A stretch of 64,000 nt of DNA, from contig NZ_JAHKRS010000002.1 in NCBI RefSeq assembly GCF_018863235.1, positions 637,422-701,421 on the forward strand, given 5' to 3'. Each line of letters opens with the position of its first letter. The stretch's first letter is position 1. Source of the stretch: Pseudomaricurvus albidus. Lineage in GTDB: Bacteria; Pseudomonadota; Gammaproteobacteria; Pseudomonadales; Cellvibrionaceae. Below are positions 53,259 through 62,321 of the stretch, in pieces. Under the pieces are notes generated by a model that did no database searches, had not been told where the DNA came from, and saw only the letters and a program-made list of their open reading frames with translations. Made by a program: the position numbers and the translations under genes.

Positions 53259-54086
53259 TTAGCTGTTGCTGGCGTCATTGGGCCGGGTATTTTTGTCGGC
53301 CCAGAAAAAGCGGTTGGGGGTGCGCTTGCCCATGCCCAGTCGGCGACTGTTGGCCAGGCTGTGCCAGGCGAAGTTTTGCCCCTGGGTGATGGCTTCTTCG
53401 GTTCTCAGCCCGTGACCCAGATAGCAGGCAATGCTGGCAGCCAGTGTCGCGCCACAACCGCTGGCGGGTACTTTAATACGACGATGGTTGAACGTCTGAA
53501 TCAGACCCTGCTTGCCGAACAAATGATTTTCAAAGGTTTCCTGAGAGCGACCGGCACCACTGATGAGCACATATTCACAGCCGCTTTCCAGGATTTCCTG
53601 TGCACAGGCGTGAATGGTATCAGCCTGCTGGGCCAGCTCATGGGCTTCTGCAAGGTCGGGAGTGGTGACTGTGGTGAGCGGTAAAATCAGTGCTTCAATG
53701 GCTCTGAGAACGCCGGGAGCGTCGGCCAGTTTGGTGCCGCAAACATGGGTGCCGGGGTCGAGCACCACAGGAATGGTCGGGTAGTCTCTCAGGATGGAGT
53801 GAATGGCTTCGACATTTTCAACGCTGCCGGTGTAGCCGATTTTAAACGCCTTGACCTGCATGTCTTCCAGAATGGCTCTCGCCTGTTCAATCAGCAGGGG
53901 GGAGCCGACCGGAAGTATTTCCTTGGTGTCGCGGGTATCTTTGGCACAGAGGGCCGTCACTATGGGGGTGCAATGGCAGCCGAGACTGGCGGCACATTCG
54001 ATGTCTGCCTGTATGCCGGTACTTCCGGACGGGTCGAGGCTGGAGAAGCTGAGGATAACTGGCGCGCTGCTTTCAAATTCCGTCAT
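53259..54086 (-). CDS. thiD: Hydroxymethylpyrimidine / phosphomethylpyrimidine kinase
   Basis: The 275-residue ribokinase-fold enzyme phosphorylates the pyrimidine half of thiamine. SFSSLDPSGSTGIQADI is the substrate- and family-defining N-terminus, DPGTHVCGTKL lies mid-chain, and GCGATLAASIACYLG carries the catalytic aspartate-equivalent/anion-hole region near the end. The usual pattern there is GTGCTLS, so the helix start is slightly divergent. No ribosome site precedes the ATG. A 19-base tandem duplication repeats the start codon region just upstream. thiE, often placed between thiD and hemL in Pseudomonas, is absent. Confidence 0.93.
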   Translation of the reverse strand: MTEFESSAPVILSFSSLDPSGSTGIQADIECAASLGCHCTPIVTALCAKDTRDTKEILPVGSPLLIEQARAILEDMQVKAFKIGYTGSVENVEAIHSILRDYPTIPVVLDPGTHVCGTKLADAPGVLRAIEALILPLTTVTTPDLAEAHELAQQADTIHACAQEILESGCEYVLISGAGRSQETFENHLFGKQGLIQTFNHRRIKVPASGCGATLAASIACYLGHGLRTEEAITQGQNFAWHSLANSRRLGMGKRTPNRFFWADKNTRPNDASNS

Positions 54087-54107
54087 TTGGGGAAAATTCC
54101 GTCATTT
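54075..54107 (-). repeat. Tandem duplication across the thiD start codon
   Basis: AAATTCCGTCATTT occurs at 54075-54088 and 54094-54107, period 19. On the minus strand each copy reads AAATGACGGAATTT, so the thiD start codon is duplicated 19 bases upstream. The extra ATG opens a ten-codon frame that ends with TGA inside thiD. Confidence 0.85.
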
Positions 54108-54181
54108 CATGCGTGTGAGGCCTTATCCTTTGAGTCTAACACACGCCCGGATTTTGTCCTGTTCAGGCAGCGCTGTGATCG

Positions 54182-54601
54182 TCAGCCGGGTTTCACAACC
54201 ACCAGAATGACGGTGCCAAAGAGCGCGAATACGGGGAGCTCATTGAATACCCGGTAAAAAACGTGGCTGCGGTTGTCCTGACCGCTCTGGAACCGCTTGA
54301 TACAGCGGCCGCAGTAGACGTGATAAATGACCAGTGCGGCAACCAGAGCCAGTTTGGCGTGAAACCAGGGTTGTTGCAGGTAGAACGACCAGGAGTAGCT
54401 GGCCAGCCACAGGCCAAAAATAATGGTCAGCAGCATAAATGGAGTGATAAAACGATAGAGCTTGGCTTCCATCAGCCCGAGGCGTTCCCGGGTGGCAGGA
54501 TCTGTGACCGAGGCGTGATTCACGAACAGTCTGGGCAGATAGAAAATACCGGAAAACCAGCAGACCATAAAAATTATGTGAAAGGCTTTCACCCAGAGCA
54601 T
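54182..54601 (-). CDS. hemJ: HemJ-type protoporphyrinogen oxidase
   Basis: This 139-residue four-helix membrane protein is of the family that oxidises protoporphyrinogen IX in many proteobacteria lacking HemG and HemY. WVKAFHIIFMVCWFSGIFYLPRLFV at the N-terminus contains the conserved histidine, and the last part ends with FNELPVFALFGTVILVVVKP. The frame is open to 54766, but the ATG at 54601 has an AAGGAA site upstream and gives the family length of about 140. The neighbours thiD and hemL place it with another heme gene. Confidence 0.92.
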   Translation of the reverse strand: MLWVKAFHIIFMVCWFSGIFYLPRLFVNHASVTDPATRERLGLMEAKLYRFITPFMLLTIIFGLWLASYSWSFYLQQPWFHAKLALVAALVIYHVYCGRCIKRFQSGQDNRSHVFYRVFNELPVFALFGTVILVVVKPG

Positions 54602-54635
54602 TTGTTGAATATTCCTTCTTGTCCGTGAGCGGGCA

Positions 54636-56471
54636 TCATACCCGATAGTAATTGTCGATGTGCTCTTTCGTGACGACGCCAATGACCGGAGACAGCCAGG
54701 TAACCCCTTCCCGTTCCACGTAGAGCGCGTCGGCCTTAAATTGATTGAGCTGTTGCTGGGCCTCAAAGAGGCTCGCCTGCTGGTGGATTGGCTTCAGCAG
54801 CCACTGTCGCCCGGGGATGTCCAGTAGCTTGATCTCTTCCTGCTCGTCCGGTGGTGTGTGCTCCTCGGTATTGCCGTCTTTATCTGACAGGTTTTCCAGA
54901 TAAGTGGAGACGTCTGCGGCTGCCAGCAGGTATTTTTCGTGATCGGGTTCGTCGACCACCAGCCAGGCAGGATGCTGTTGCAGTCGCTGGCGCAATTGGG
55001 CAATGGTGTTGCGGTTTTTGCAGCGCAGGAAACGGGTTTCCATCACGCTGCGAACGCCCACACGATTCAAAGCCTGGCGGATTGGGCCGTGACTGAGGCT
55101 ATAGCCGTTGGCTTCCAGCTGGGCAATAAAAATGCCTTCGCAGCGAAACAGCTGCCGGGTGGTGATCACGGCGACCACCACGATCAACATCGTGGGGAAA
55201 ATGGTGTGCGGGTTATGAGTCAGTTCAAAGACTGTAATCAGTGCCGCCAGCGGGGCGTTCATCACGGCCGCCATCATGGCGCTCATCCCAAGCAACACAT
55301 AGAAGCTCGGGTTGGCGCCACTTTCTGGCAGCACCATGTTGGTGACGGTGCCGATGGCCGCTCCCAGTATGGCGCCGATAAACAGCATGGGGCCAATTAA
55401 GCCACCCGGAACGCCCAGCCCTCCGCTCACACTGGTGGCAATGAGTTTGGCGACAACAATGCTCAGCAACAGGGGCAGGGCCAGATCACCGTGCATAACG
55501 GCGTCGATGGTGTCGTATCCCACGCCCAGAATTTGTGGGGTCCAAAGTGCCAGTGCTCCGGTGATAATGCCAGCAGTCAACATCCGTAAAATGATTGGAT
55601 GGCGCTGTTGTTTATTGATGAGCAATTGAAGGCGGATAAACAGGGCAGCAAAAACCGCAACCACCAGTCCGGCCAGGGCCACAACGGGCAAATTGGTGAG
55701 GCTTTCCATTTGCAGGGGCACAACAGTAAAGGCCGGTTCCGGGCCAAACACCAGCCGGCCTACAATTGCCCCGGTGACAGAGGCCATGATCACCGGGATA
55801 AAGCCGGCGATGGTGTATTCCATCAGAATGACTTCCATGGAGAAGATGACTCCTGCCATGGGGGTGTTGAACGAGGCAGCGATAGCTGACGCTACACCGC
55901 AGCCCACCAGCGTGCGCAGGCAGTTGTTGGGCAGGCGCAGCCATTGTCCCAATTGGCTGGCGATGCCGGCGCCAAGGTGAACTGCAGGACCTTCACGCCC
56001 CATCGACTGGCCACTGAGCAGTGCCAGAATGCCGCCGAAAAACTGCACCACCCAGTTGGTGGCGGGTAATTTTCCCTGGTGATTGTGCAGCCGCTCCAGC
56101 ACGTGACCGATACTGACCTGGCGGTTCTCTTTCGGAACAAAGTGAAGCAGGATGCCAATAATCAGGGCGCCGATGACCGGCAGGAAGAAGTGCCAGTAGC
56201 CGGGGAGCGACTCGAAATCCTCACTGTTGCCGAGCGACAAATGCAGCGGTATATCGATGGACAGACGAAAAGCGGTGATGACTCCGGCCGCGGCCAGCCC
56301 GCAGAGAAAGCCCAGAATGGTCAATTGTGGCAAGGCGTCCAGATGCGCCAGTCGGTGTTGGAGTCTGTCCAGCAGTTCCTGCCAGCGATTTCGCATTCGC
56401 GAGGGGTTGCTGAGAGTGCCCTGACTACTGGCGTCACTGGTGCTGGTATTGTCGGCAGAGGGTTCTGGCAT
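54636..56471 (-). CDS. ClC family chloride channel/transporter with CBS domains
   Basis: The 611-residue protein has a low-complexity Ser/Thr-rich N-terminus, a ClC membrane core at about 50-450 and CBS-type regulatory modules near the C-terminus. The gating glutamate motif GREGP is present in SMGREGPAVHLGAG, and GVPGGLIGPML matches the third selectivity region. The first motif GSGIP is not seen where expected; that stretch reads VSIGHVLERLHNHQGKLP. The frame is open from a TTG at 56522, but the ATG at 56471 is the first conventional start; neither has a clear ribosome site. It lies 34 bases upstream of hemJ in the same direction. Confidence 0.92.
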   Translation of the reverse strand: MPEPSADNTSTSDASSQGTLSNPSRMRNRWQELLDRLQHRLAHLDALPQLTILGFLCGLAAAGVITAFRLSIDIPLHLSLGNSEDFESLPGYWHFFLPVIGALIIGILLHFVPKENRQVSIGHVLERLHNHQGKLPATNWVVQFFGGILALLSGQSMGREGPAVHLGAGIASQLGQWLRLPNNCLRTLVGCGVASAIAASFNTPMAGVIFSMEVILMEYTIAGFIPVIMASVTGAIVGRLVFGPEPAFTVVPLQMESLTNLPVVALAGLVVAVFAALFIRLQLLINKQQRHPIILRMLTAGIITGALALWTPQILGVGYDTIDAVMHGDLALPLLLSIVVAKLIATSVSGGLGVPGGLIGPMLFIGAILGAAIGTVTNMVLPESGANPSFYVLLGMSAMMAAVMNAPLAALITVFELTHNPHTIFPTMLIVVVAVITTRQLFRCEGIFIAQLEANGYSLSHGPIRQALNRVGVRSVMETRFLRCKNRNTIAQLRQRLQQHPAWLVVDEPDHEKYLLAAADVSTYLENLSDKDGNTEEHTPPDEQEEIKLLDIPGRQWLLKPIHQQASLFEAQQQLNQFKADALYVEREGVTWLSPVIGVVTKEHIDNYYRV

Positions 56472-56760
56472 GTCAGGGGAAGTCTTTTTAGTCGTCAGAA
56501 AGATCGTTATAACCGGAATCAAGTAACCGCAGGCTCAATAAATCGAAGCCTACATTGCTTATGCAAGTAGTTGTTATACACTAGGCGGTCGGTGCGACGG
56601 TGGTGCTTTGATTCGCAGGGGCGCACCAGTACGTGATACAGGTTCCGTTGTAGCGACCGTCATTGTGGCGGCAATTGCTGTCTTCGGCAAATTCAGCGTT
56701 TTTATTATTGCGATCAATTTTTCAGGCAGGTCGCATTTTAGCGGCAAAAGTGAGGTCAAT

Positions 56761-57801
56761 GTGATTCAGGTAGGTATTGTGGGGGGCACGGGTTATACCG
56801 GTGTTGAGCTGTTGCGGCTGTTGGCCAATCATTCTCAGGCAGAGGTTAAAATCATCACCTCGCGCGCCGAGGCTGGTCTGCGAGTCGACGAGCTCTATCC
56901 CAACCTGCGTGGTTTTTTCGATATTGAGTTCACAGCACCGGATGTCGATGAGCTGGCGGCTTGTGATGTGGTCTTTTTTGCCACGCCACACGGCGTTGCC
57001 CAGGCGATGATGCCGGAATTGCTGGCTCGTGGCGTGCGGGTGGTGGACTTGTCCGCTGACTTCCGGATTCGCGATGCTGAACTCTGGTCCAGCTGGTATG
57101 ACCAGCAGCACAGTTGTCCTGAGTTGTTGCCTCAGGCCGTATATGGCCTGCCAGAGCTGAACCGCGAAGCGATCGCAAGTGCCCAATTGGTGGCGTGTCC
57201 CGGTTGTTATCCCACGGCCATTGAGCTGGGTTTCCTGCCCCTGCTGGAGCAGGGCATCGTGGATCCCGGTGATCTGATTGCCAGTGCCGCCTCCGGTTCC
57301 AGTGGTGCCGGACGTCAGGCCAAGATACCCATGTTGTTGGCCGAGACCGGTGAGAGCTTCAAGGCGTATGGGGCTGCAGGTCATCGTCATCTGCCGGAGA
57401 TTGAGCAGACCCTGAATGATGTTTTGCCCGCCGGCAGTGAGTCTGCCAGAGTGACTTTTGTTCCGCATCTGGTGCCTATGGTGCGCGGTATCCACGCTAC
57501 GCTTTACGCCAATCTGAAGGGCAATGCGGTTGATCTGCAGGCGTTGTTTGAAGAGCGATTTGCCAATGAGCCTTTTGTGGATGTGATGCCCGCCGGCAGC
57601 CTTCCGGAAACCCGCACGGTCAAAGGCTCCAACGTTTGTCGTTTGGCGGTTCTGGAGCCGCAGCAGCGCGGCAAGGTGGTGGTGTTGTCGGTGATCGACA
57701 ATCTAACCCGTGGATCCTCAGGTCAGGCGATCCAGAATATGAACATCATGTTCGGCTTCGACGAAACCGAGGGGCTGAACCTGCCGGGGCTGTTGCCGTA
57801 A
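56761..57801 (+). CDS. argC: N-acetyl-gamma-glutamyl-phosphate reductase
   Basis: The 346-residue NADPH enzyme carries out the third step of arginine synthesis. The Rossmann motif [17 protein letters not shown] begins right after the start, ACPGCYPTA holds the catalytic cysteine, and [12 protein letters not shown] the catalytic histidine. The frame is open from 56608, but the GTG at 56761 has GAGG five bases upstream and gives the usual ArgC length, so the upstream part is non-coding. It opens a Pseudomonas-like gene run. Its stop overlaps the next start codon. Confidence 0.97.
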   Translation: MIQVGIVGGTGYTGVELLRLLANHSQAEVKIITSRAEAGLRVDELYPNLRGFFDIEFTAPDVDELAACDVVFFATPHGVAQAMMPELLARGVRVVDLSADFRIRDAELWSSWYDQQHSCPELLPQAVYGLPELNREAIASAQLVACPGCYPTAIELGFLPLLEQGIVDPGDLIASAASGSSGAGRQAKIPMLLAETGESFKAYGAAGHRHLPEIEQTLNDVLPAGSESARVTFVPHLVPMVRGIHATLYANLKGNAVDLQALFEERFANEPFVDVMPAGSLPETRTVKGSNVCRLAVLEPQQRGKVVVLSVIDNLTRGSSGQAIQNMNIMFGFDETEGLNLPGLLP

Positions 57802-58541
57802 TGGGAACGGTCAAGGGTAGTAAACAGCAACGCATGGTTGTTGTGCCTTACCGGCCCTGGCGCAAGGCAATGTTGACGTTGTTGTTGCTGGCTGTCAGTG
57901 CTGCCGCTGTCTATGGCAGTTACTGGTTTGGGCAGAATCAAAGCCACAATCTGCAGGAAGAAGCCGTTGCAGAGCGCGATCGACTCCGGGTTGAGTTGGC
58001 CGATGCCACCTCAGAGGCAGATCGCCTGCGACAGGAAGTGGTGAACCTTAAGCTGGGAGCGGAAGTGGATCGCAAGGCCAGTGAGGGGGTTCGCAATGAG
58101 GTGCTGGAACTCAAGTCGGAAATCGCCGGATTGCAGGAAGATATCAGCTTCTACCGGGGGTTGATGTCGCCCAGTGATAATGCCCAGGGACTGACTATCG
58201 GCTCCCTGAATGTCATATCCACAGGGGTGCCACGGCAGTACGAATACAAGCTGGTGGTCCAGCAATTGGCGACCAAGCACAATTTGCTGAAAGGATCGCT
58301 AAAATTTACCATTGTTGGACGTCAGGGTGAGCAGCTGGTCACACTTCCGTTGAAGGATGTGTCAGACAATGTCACCAGCGAAAGCATTACGTTGAGATTT
58401 AAGTACTTTCAGACCATTGAAGGCCGGATCAGTCTGCCGGCAAGTTTTGAACCTGAAAGAATCGAATTGGTCGCCAAGTCATCAGGACGTGAACCCGTTG
58501 TGGTCGAAAAGAAGTTTGGTTGGCTGGTGCAGGAGAGTTGA
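57801..58541 (+). CDS. DUF6776-like membrane-anchored coiled-coil protein
   Basis: The 246-residue protein has one transmembrane helix at about 25-45 (AMLTLLLLAVSAAAVYGSYWF), a coiled coil of about 80 residues rich in Glu, Arg and Leu, and a C-terminal beta-rich domain (about 130-246) with QYEYKLVVQQLA. It corresponds by place and shape to the uncharacterised protein between argC and a bactofilin in Pseudomonas; the DUF6776 name is from memory. It overlaps argC by one base (TAATG) and is followed after two bases by the bactofilin gene, so the three are one operon. A role in cell-envelope organisation with the bactofilin is inference. Confidence 0.8.
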   Translation: MGTVKGSKQQRMVVVPYRPWRKAMLTLLLLAVSAAAVYGSYWFGQNQSHNLQEEAVAERDRLRVELADATSEADRLRQEVVNLKLGAEVDRKASEGVRNEVLELKSEIAGLQEDISFYRGLMSPSDNAQGLTIGSLNVISTGVPRQYEYKLVVQQLATKHNLLKGSLKFTIVGRQGEQLVTLPLKDVSDNVTSESITLRFKYFQTIEGRISLPASFEPERIELVAKSSGREPVVVEKKFGWLVQES

Positions 58542-58543
58542 GT

Positions 58544-59008
58544 ATGTGGGGTAAGAAGGACAAGTCTATGGGTGTGACATCTGGCGGTACGACGTTAATT
58601 TCCAAGTCAACCGAGTTGCTTGGGGATGTGAAGTTCAGCGGCAGTCTGGAAATTGAAGGCCGTGTAAAAGGCAATATCTACGCTGAAGATGGTGCGGATG
58701 CCCGTGTACGAATCATGGAAAAGGGCTGTGTGGAAGGCGACATCTGTGTGCCCACGGTCATTATCAACGGCGAAGTTCAGGGGGACGTGCACTCGGCCAA
58801 GCACATTGAACTGGCGGCTAAAGCCGTCGTAACCGGCAATGTTCATTACAACATGATCGAAATGGTGAAAGGGGCGCAGGTTAATGGCAGCTTGTTGTTC
58901 ACTCAGCCGTCCTCGGTCAAAGACGATGCAAAGAATGCCAAAAAATCCACGGCCAAAGACTCTGCAGTAAAAGAGCAGGCTGGTCTCGAGGCTGTGGCTA
59001 ATACTTGA
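58544..59008 (+). CDS. Bactofilin
   Basis: This 154-residue polymer-forming cytoskeletal protein (DUF583) has a short flexible N-terminus (MWGKKDKSMG), a right-handed beta-helix core at about 20-120 made of short repeats such as GSLEIEGRVKGNIYA and NGEVQGDVHSAKHI, and a Lys/Ala-rich tail. An AGGAG ribosome site lies seven bases before the ATG. Bactofilins scaffold cell-wall enzymes; the M23 peptidase gene 1.6 kb downstream is a natural candidate partner, though only by neighbourhood. Confidence 0.93.
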   Translation: MWGKKDKSMGVTSGGTTLISKSTELLGDVKFSGSLEIEGRVKGNIYAEDGADARVRIMEKGCVEGDICVPTVIINGEVQGDVHSAKHIELAAKAVVTGNVHYNMIEMVKGAQVNGSLLFTQPSSVKDDAKNAKKSTAKDSAVKEQAGLEAVANT

Positions 59009-59094
59009 CTGTTTTACTGGGGTAAAGGGATAATGCGCCTCTGAAGCGGTGTTGTCTCGAATGATGCCGCTGCATTGTCGATTCGGAGTACATC

Positions 59095-59448
59095 ATGAGC
59101 ACCCCTGAAACCTTTATCCCGCAAACCATCCAGGTAACAAACAGTGCAGTTGCCAAAGTTAAGTCGCTGGTGGAAGAAGAAGCCAATGACGACCTGAAAT
59201 TGCGAGTGTTTGTCACCGGTGGTGGCTGTTCCGGTTTCCAGTACGGTTTTACCTTTGATGAGCTGGTTGCCGAGGACGATGCCGTGATTGAGAAAGATGG
59301 CATTACCGTTGTGGTTGATGCCATGAGCTACCCGTATCTTGCCGGCTCTGAAGTCAATTACGAAGAAGGGCTGCAGGGTTCCAAGTTTGTGGTTCAAAAC
59401 CCCAATGCCAGCTCAACCTGTGGCTGTGGTTCGTCCTTCTCGATCTAG
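59095..59448 (+). CDS. erpA: Iron-sulfur cluster insertion protein ErpA
   Basis: The 117-residue A-type carrier delivers Fe-S clusters to apoproteins, including those of isoprenoid synthesis. The three cluster cysteines are present: one in [12 protein letters not shown], and two in the C-terminal [11 protein letters not shown]. The short N-terminal extension before the conserved core and the gene place (between bactofilin and anmK) fit ErpA rather than IscA. Confidence 0.95.
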   Translation: MSTPETFIPQTIQVTNSAVAKVKSLVEEEANDDLKLRVFVTGGGCSGFQYGFTFDELVAEDDAVIEKDGITVVVDAMSYPYLAGSEVNYEEGLQGSKFVVQNPNASSTCGCGSSFSI

Positions 59449-59471
59449 CGGTTGTCTGATTCGCTGTTTTC

Positions 59472-59495
59472 GGATTTACCCGGCCGGGTAAATCC
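59472..59495. terminator. 24-base perfect palindrome overlapping the anmK stop codon
   Basis: GGATTTACCC-GGCC-GGGTAAATCC is fully self-complementary. On the minus strand its right side encodes the last anmK residues and the TAA stop. It lies 23 bases after the convergent erpA stop, so it may end both transcripts despite the lack of a T tract. Confidence 0.6.
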
Positions 59496-60603
59496 CTCCC
59501 AAAATCACTTCTTTACTGGCCCCGGTGGCCGCGGGCTTGTTACCGGTTAAACGGTGTAGTGTCTGTTTCGCCAGCCAGGCGAATGCGGCCCCTTCAACGT
59601 GTTGAGGGTCAACCCCCAGAGTGGCGGTGGTGGAGACCGGTCTGCGGCTCAATTCACCAAGACGTTGCATCAGCGCAGTGTTGCGCGCTCCGCCGCCACA
59701 GACATAGATATGGTCGTGTTCAGGAATATGCCGACTGATCGCCTCAATAATACTGGTTGCCGTCAGCTCCATCAGTGTGGCCTGAACATCTTCTGAGGCG
59801 AGTTGCTCATCCGGGTGTGTTTTGCTGAATACGGCCAGCTGGGCATCAAGCCAGTGAAGGTTGAAGTCTTCCCGTCCTGTGCTTTTGGGTGGGGGGGCGG
59901 CAAAGTAAGGGTGTGCCAGCAATTGCTGCAGCAATTGGGGGTGAGCCCGACCGCTTTGGGCCCATTGGCCGTCGGCGTCGTAGGTTTGTCCGTTATGGCG
60001 TTGCACCCAGCCGTCCAGCAGGGTGTTGCCGGGGCCGGTATCAAAACCTGGCGCCCGTTGGGATCCCAGGTCGGTGGCGTTGGCGATACCACCGATGTTC
60101 ACGATTACTCTGCGTTCAATGTCAGAGCTGAAAACCGCCTGGTGAAAAGCGGGTGCCAAGGGCGCTCCGCCGCCACCCGCGGCCATATCCCGGCGGCGAA
60201 AGTCCGCCACTGTGGTGATGCCAGTTTGCTCGGCAATGATATTGGGGTCGCCAATTTGCAGGGTGAACGGGTGTTCAATGGTACCTTGCGGGTGGTGGCG
60301 TACGGTTTGCCCGTGGCTGCCAATACCGTCTACGTCCGCTGGGGACAGGTTGCTCTTTCGCAGCAGTTGGTTAACGGCTTCTGCGAAGGCTTGCCCCAGA
60401 CGTTGATCCAGTTGTCCCAGGCGCTCGACTTCATTGTCTCCCGGTTGGCACAGTTCGATCACGCTTTGGCGGATATCGTTTGGGTAGGGAATTTCAACGT
60501 GGCCGCAGACCGTAAGCTGATCGTGCTGCTCGCATTCAATCAGGATGGCGTCAATGCCGTCGGCACTGGTGCCGGACATAAGACCTATGTATCTCTCCGT
60601 CAT
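59476..60603 (-). CDS. anmK: Anhydro-N-acetylmuramic acid kinase
   Basis: This 375-residue kinase recycles cell-wall anhydro-MurNAc by opening its ring and phosphorylating it. LMSGTSADGIDAILIE at the N-terminus is the ASKHA phosphate loop, DGIGSHGQTVRHHP the substrate loop, NIGGIANATDL the second phosphate loop, and VCGGGARNTALM the adenosine loop. It lies 42 bases after the M23 endopeptidase gene on the same strand, so wall cutting and fragment recycling are expressed together. Confidence 0.97.
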   Translation of the reverse strand: MTERYIGLMSGTSADGIDAILIECEQHDQLTVCGHVEIPYPNDIRQSVIELCQPGDNEVERLGQLDQRLGQAFAEAVNQLLRKSNLSPADVDGIGSHGQTVRHHPQGTIEHPFTLQIGDPNIIAEQTGITTVADFRRRDMAAGGGGAPLAPAFHQAVFSSDIERRVIVNIGGIANATDLGSQRAPGFDTGPGNTLLDGWVQRHNGQTYDADGQWAQSGRAHPQLLQQLLAHPYFAAPPPKSTGREDFNLHWLDAQLAVFSKTHPDEQLASEDVQATLMELTATSIIEAISRHIPEHDHIYVCGGGARNTALMQRLGELSRRPVSTTATLGVDPQHVEGAAFAWLAKQTLHRLTGNKPAATGASKEVILGGIYPAG

Positions 60604-60645
60604 AGCGTGTTTGGCCTTGTTGCTGCGAAGATGTCTGCTCGTACT

Positions 60646-62001
60646 CTATTCGTGCCCGGCTTTGGCAACCAGTATTTGTTGATGGTGGTTCTCCAGGGTC
60701 GTCAAAAGGGGCTGCGTGTTTTGCAGGAAACGAGGCATCTCTGAGGAGGCGATGGATCTCGCTTTGGGTAGCTTGTCGAGTACCGTGCGAGGGTTGCGAT
60801 GTACGCCGTCCAGCAGGAATTCATAGTGCAAGTGAGGGGCTGTGGAGTAGCCGGTTGAGCCGACGGTGCCAATAACCTGTCGCTGTTTTACGCGGTCACC
60901 GGTTTTCACTTTGCGTTTGTGCAGGTGGAGGTATTTGGTTTGGACGTTGTTGCCGTGCTGAATGACAACATAATTACCGTTCGGCTTTGTATACCCTGAG
61001 CGGATCACCCGGCCATCTCCCGCCGACCAGACTGGAGTGCCTCGGGATGCCGCGTAATCTGTGCCGCGGTGGGGGCGTACGGTTTTGGTGATGGGGTGGA
61101 GGCGTCTGGGGTTGAAGTTGGAGCTGATCCGGCGGAAGTCCAGAGGGGCTCTGAGGAATGCTTTGCGCATGCTTTTGCCATCTGGAGTGTAGTAGTGCGC
61201 ATCACCTTTGCTGTCCTCGTAGCGAACGGCTTTGAAGGTTTCTTTCTGGTTGGTGAACTCTGCTGCCAGAATGTTGCCGTTTCCGATTTTTTCACCGTTC
61301 AGGAAGCGCTCTTCATAGAGCACTTTAAAGTGATCCCCTTTGCGAATGTCGAGTCCGAAATCGATGTCCCAGCCAAAAATGTTGGCGAGTTCCATAATGA
61401 GGTTCGCGTCCATTTTGACTTTCTGGCCGGCGATAAACAGGGAGGACTTGATCTCGGCTTCCCGGTAGGCGGTGTGAATATCGGGCTGCAGTGTCTCGGT
61501 CTCGTGCTCGAATTTGCTGCCCTCGCGAGTAAACAGTTCACTCTTCAGTCTGTTGGAGCGATAGCGCAAACCCAGCAACCGATCGTCCTCGATGTGAAAT
61601 TCCAGCTCGTGCCCCGGATGAATTCGCTTCAGAATTTTGGTGTCAGGATGGCCACCCATGAATTCAAACAGGTCCCGGTCAGAAAGGCCGGCTCTTTGGA
61701 ATATCAGAGAAAGATTGTCACCTGATCTCACCTTTTCAACATGCCAATCTACAGAGGGAACCAGGTCTGGTGTCATTGGGACGGTGGCGTCTGGCAGCAA
61801 TTCCTGAATTTCGGGATTGCTCAAAGTCAGCTTGATGGATTGGCTGTGGCGTTTGGTCTCTGAGTCTTTTGAGGGGTTAAGGGCAAGAGTGACGATCAGA
61901 ACTGAGCACAGGGCGCCAACCGTAATCAGATGTTTGCGCGGGAATGTTGTCAGTCGGGCAATGACACGACTGATTAATGAGTTGGGTGCAGGTGCCTTCA
62001 T
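60646..62001 (-). CDS. M23 family peptidoglycan DD-metalloendopeptidase (MepM/NlpD-like)
   Basis: The 451-residue protein has a membrane anchor or signal helix at about 24-43. It is followed by a LysM-like/OapA domain at about 85-170 (VRSGDNLSLIFQRAGLS), a second linker domain, and the lysostaphin-type peptidase at about 305-410. The zinc site is complete: RPHRGTDYAA gives the first histidine and the aspartate, and APHLHYEF the HxH pair. It should cut peptide cross-links in the periplasm to allow wall growth. It precedes anmK on the same strand and diverges from tyrS. Confidence 0.94.
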   Translation of the reverse strand: MKAPAPNSLISRVIARLTTFPRKHLITVGALCSVLIVTLALNPSKDSETKRHSQSIKLTLSNPEIQELLPDATVPMTPDLVPSVDWHVEKVRSGDNLSLIFQRAGLSDRDLFEFMGGHPDTKILKRIHPGHELEFHIEDDRLLGLRYRSNRLKSELFTREGSKFEHETETLQPDIHTAYREAEIKSSLFIAGQKVKMDANLIMELANIFGWDIDFGLDIRKGDHFKVLYEERFLNGEKIGNGNILAAEFTNQKETFKAVRYEDSKGDAHYYTPDGKSMRKAFLRAPLDFRRISSNFNPRRLHPITKTVRPHRGTDYAASRGTPVWSAGDGRVIRSGYTKPNGNYVVIQHGNNVQTKYLHLHKRKVKTGDRVKQRQVIGTVGSTGYSTAPHLHYEFLLDGVHRNPRTVLDKLPKARSIASSEMPRFLQNTQPLLTTLENHHQQILVAKAGHE

Positions 62002-62321
62002 ACAACGAGCAATAGCCTTTCTGGTCTTTAAATTCTGAAACTAAAGCGGGCGGGCGCCCGTTTGTCGCCAAATGGGGCATGCCTGAAACTTTTTATGGTG
62101 AATCACGCACTTATATCAGAAATCCGCCTGTAAAAACACATTCTCAGGGTGGGAAGCAAGTCAAACCGGGAGTTCCCGAAGATTGTTTGATCGCCCCCAC
62201 AGATCGCAAAACTTGTTTTTACATGGGAATTCGGTATTGTGCGCTTTCTCTGGAGCGCCCGCCTCAGCGGCCTTTGGCTCCATTTGTTCATCAGTTCTTT
62301 TAAGTGTTTAAGGTAAAAACC
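62002..62321. other. Divergent spacer between the M23 peptidase and tyrS
   Basis: This 320-base gap holds the tyrS promoter (62213-62240) and presumably the peptidase promoter. A small GC-rich hairpin (CGGGC / GCCCG) lies near 62048. Open frames in it have no coding character. I see no T-box or other riboswitch. Confidence 0.5.
62213..62240 (+). promoter_or_regulatory. Candidate tyrS promoter
   Basis: TTGTTT and TATTGT are separated by 16 bases, and the -10 is followed by a GCGC discriminator. It lies 82 bases before the tyrS start. Confidence 0.45.

Noticed and set aside
54087..54181. TPP riboswitch upstream of thiD
   Set aside because: The THI-box core (CUGAGA and the matching helices) is absent in this 95-base gap; only the short tandem duplication is present.
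62079..62303. 74-codon frame before tyrS
   Set aside because: It spans the tyrS promoter and ribosome-site region and its product resembles no family.
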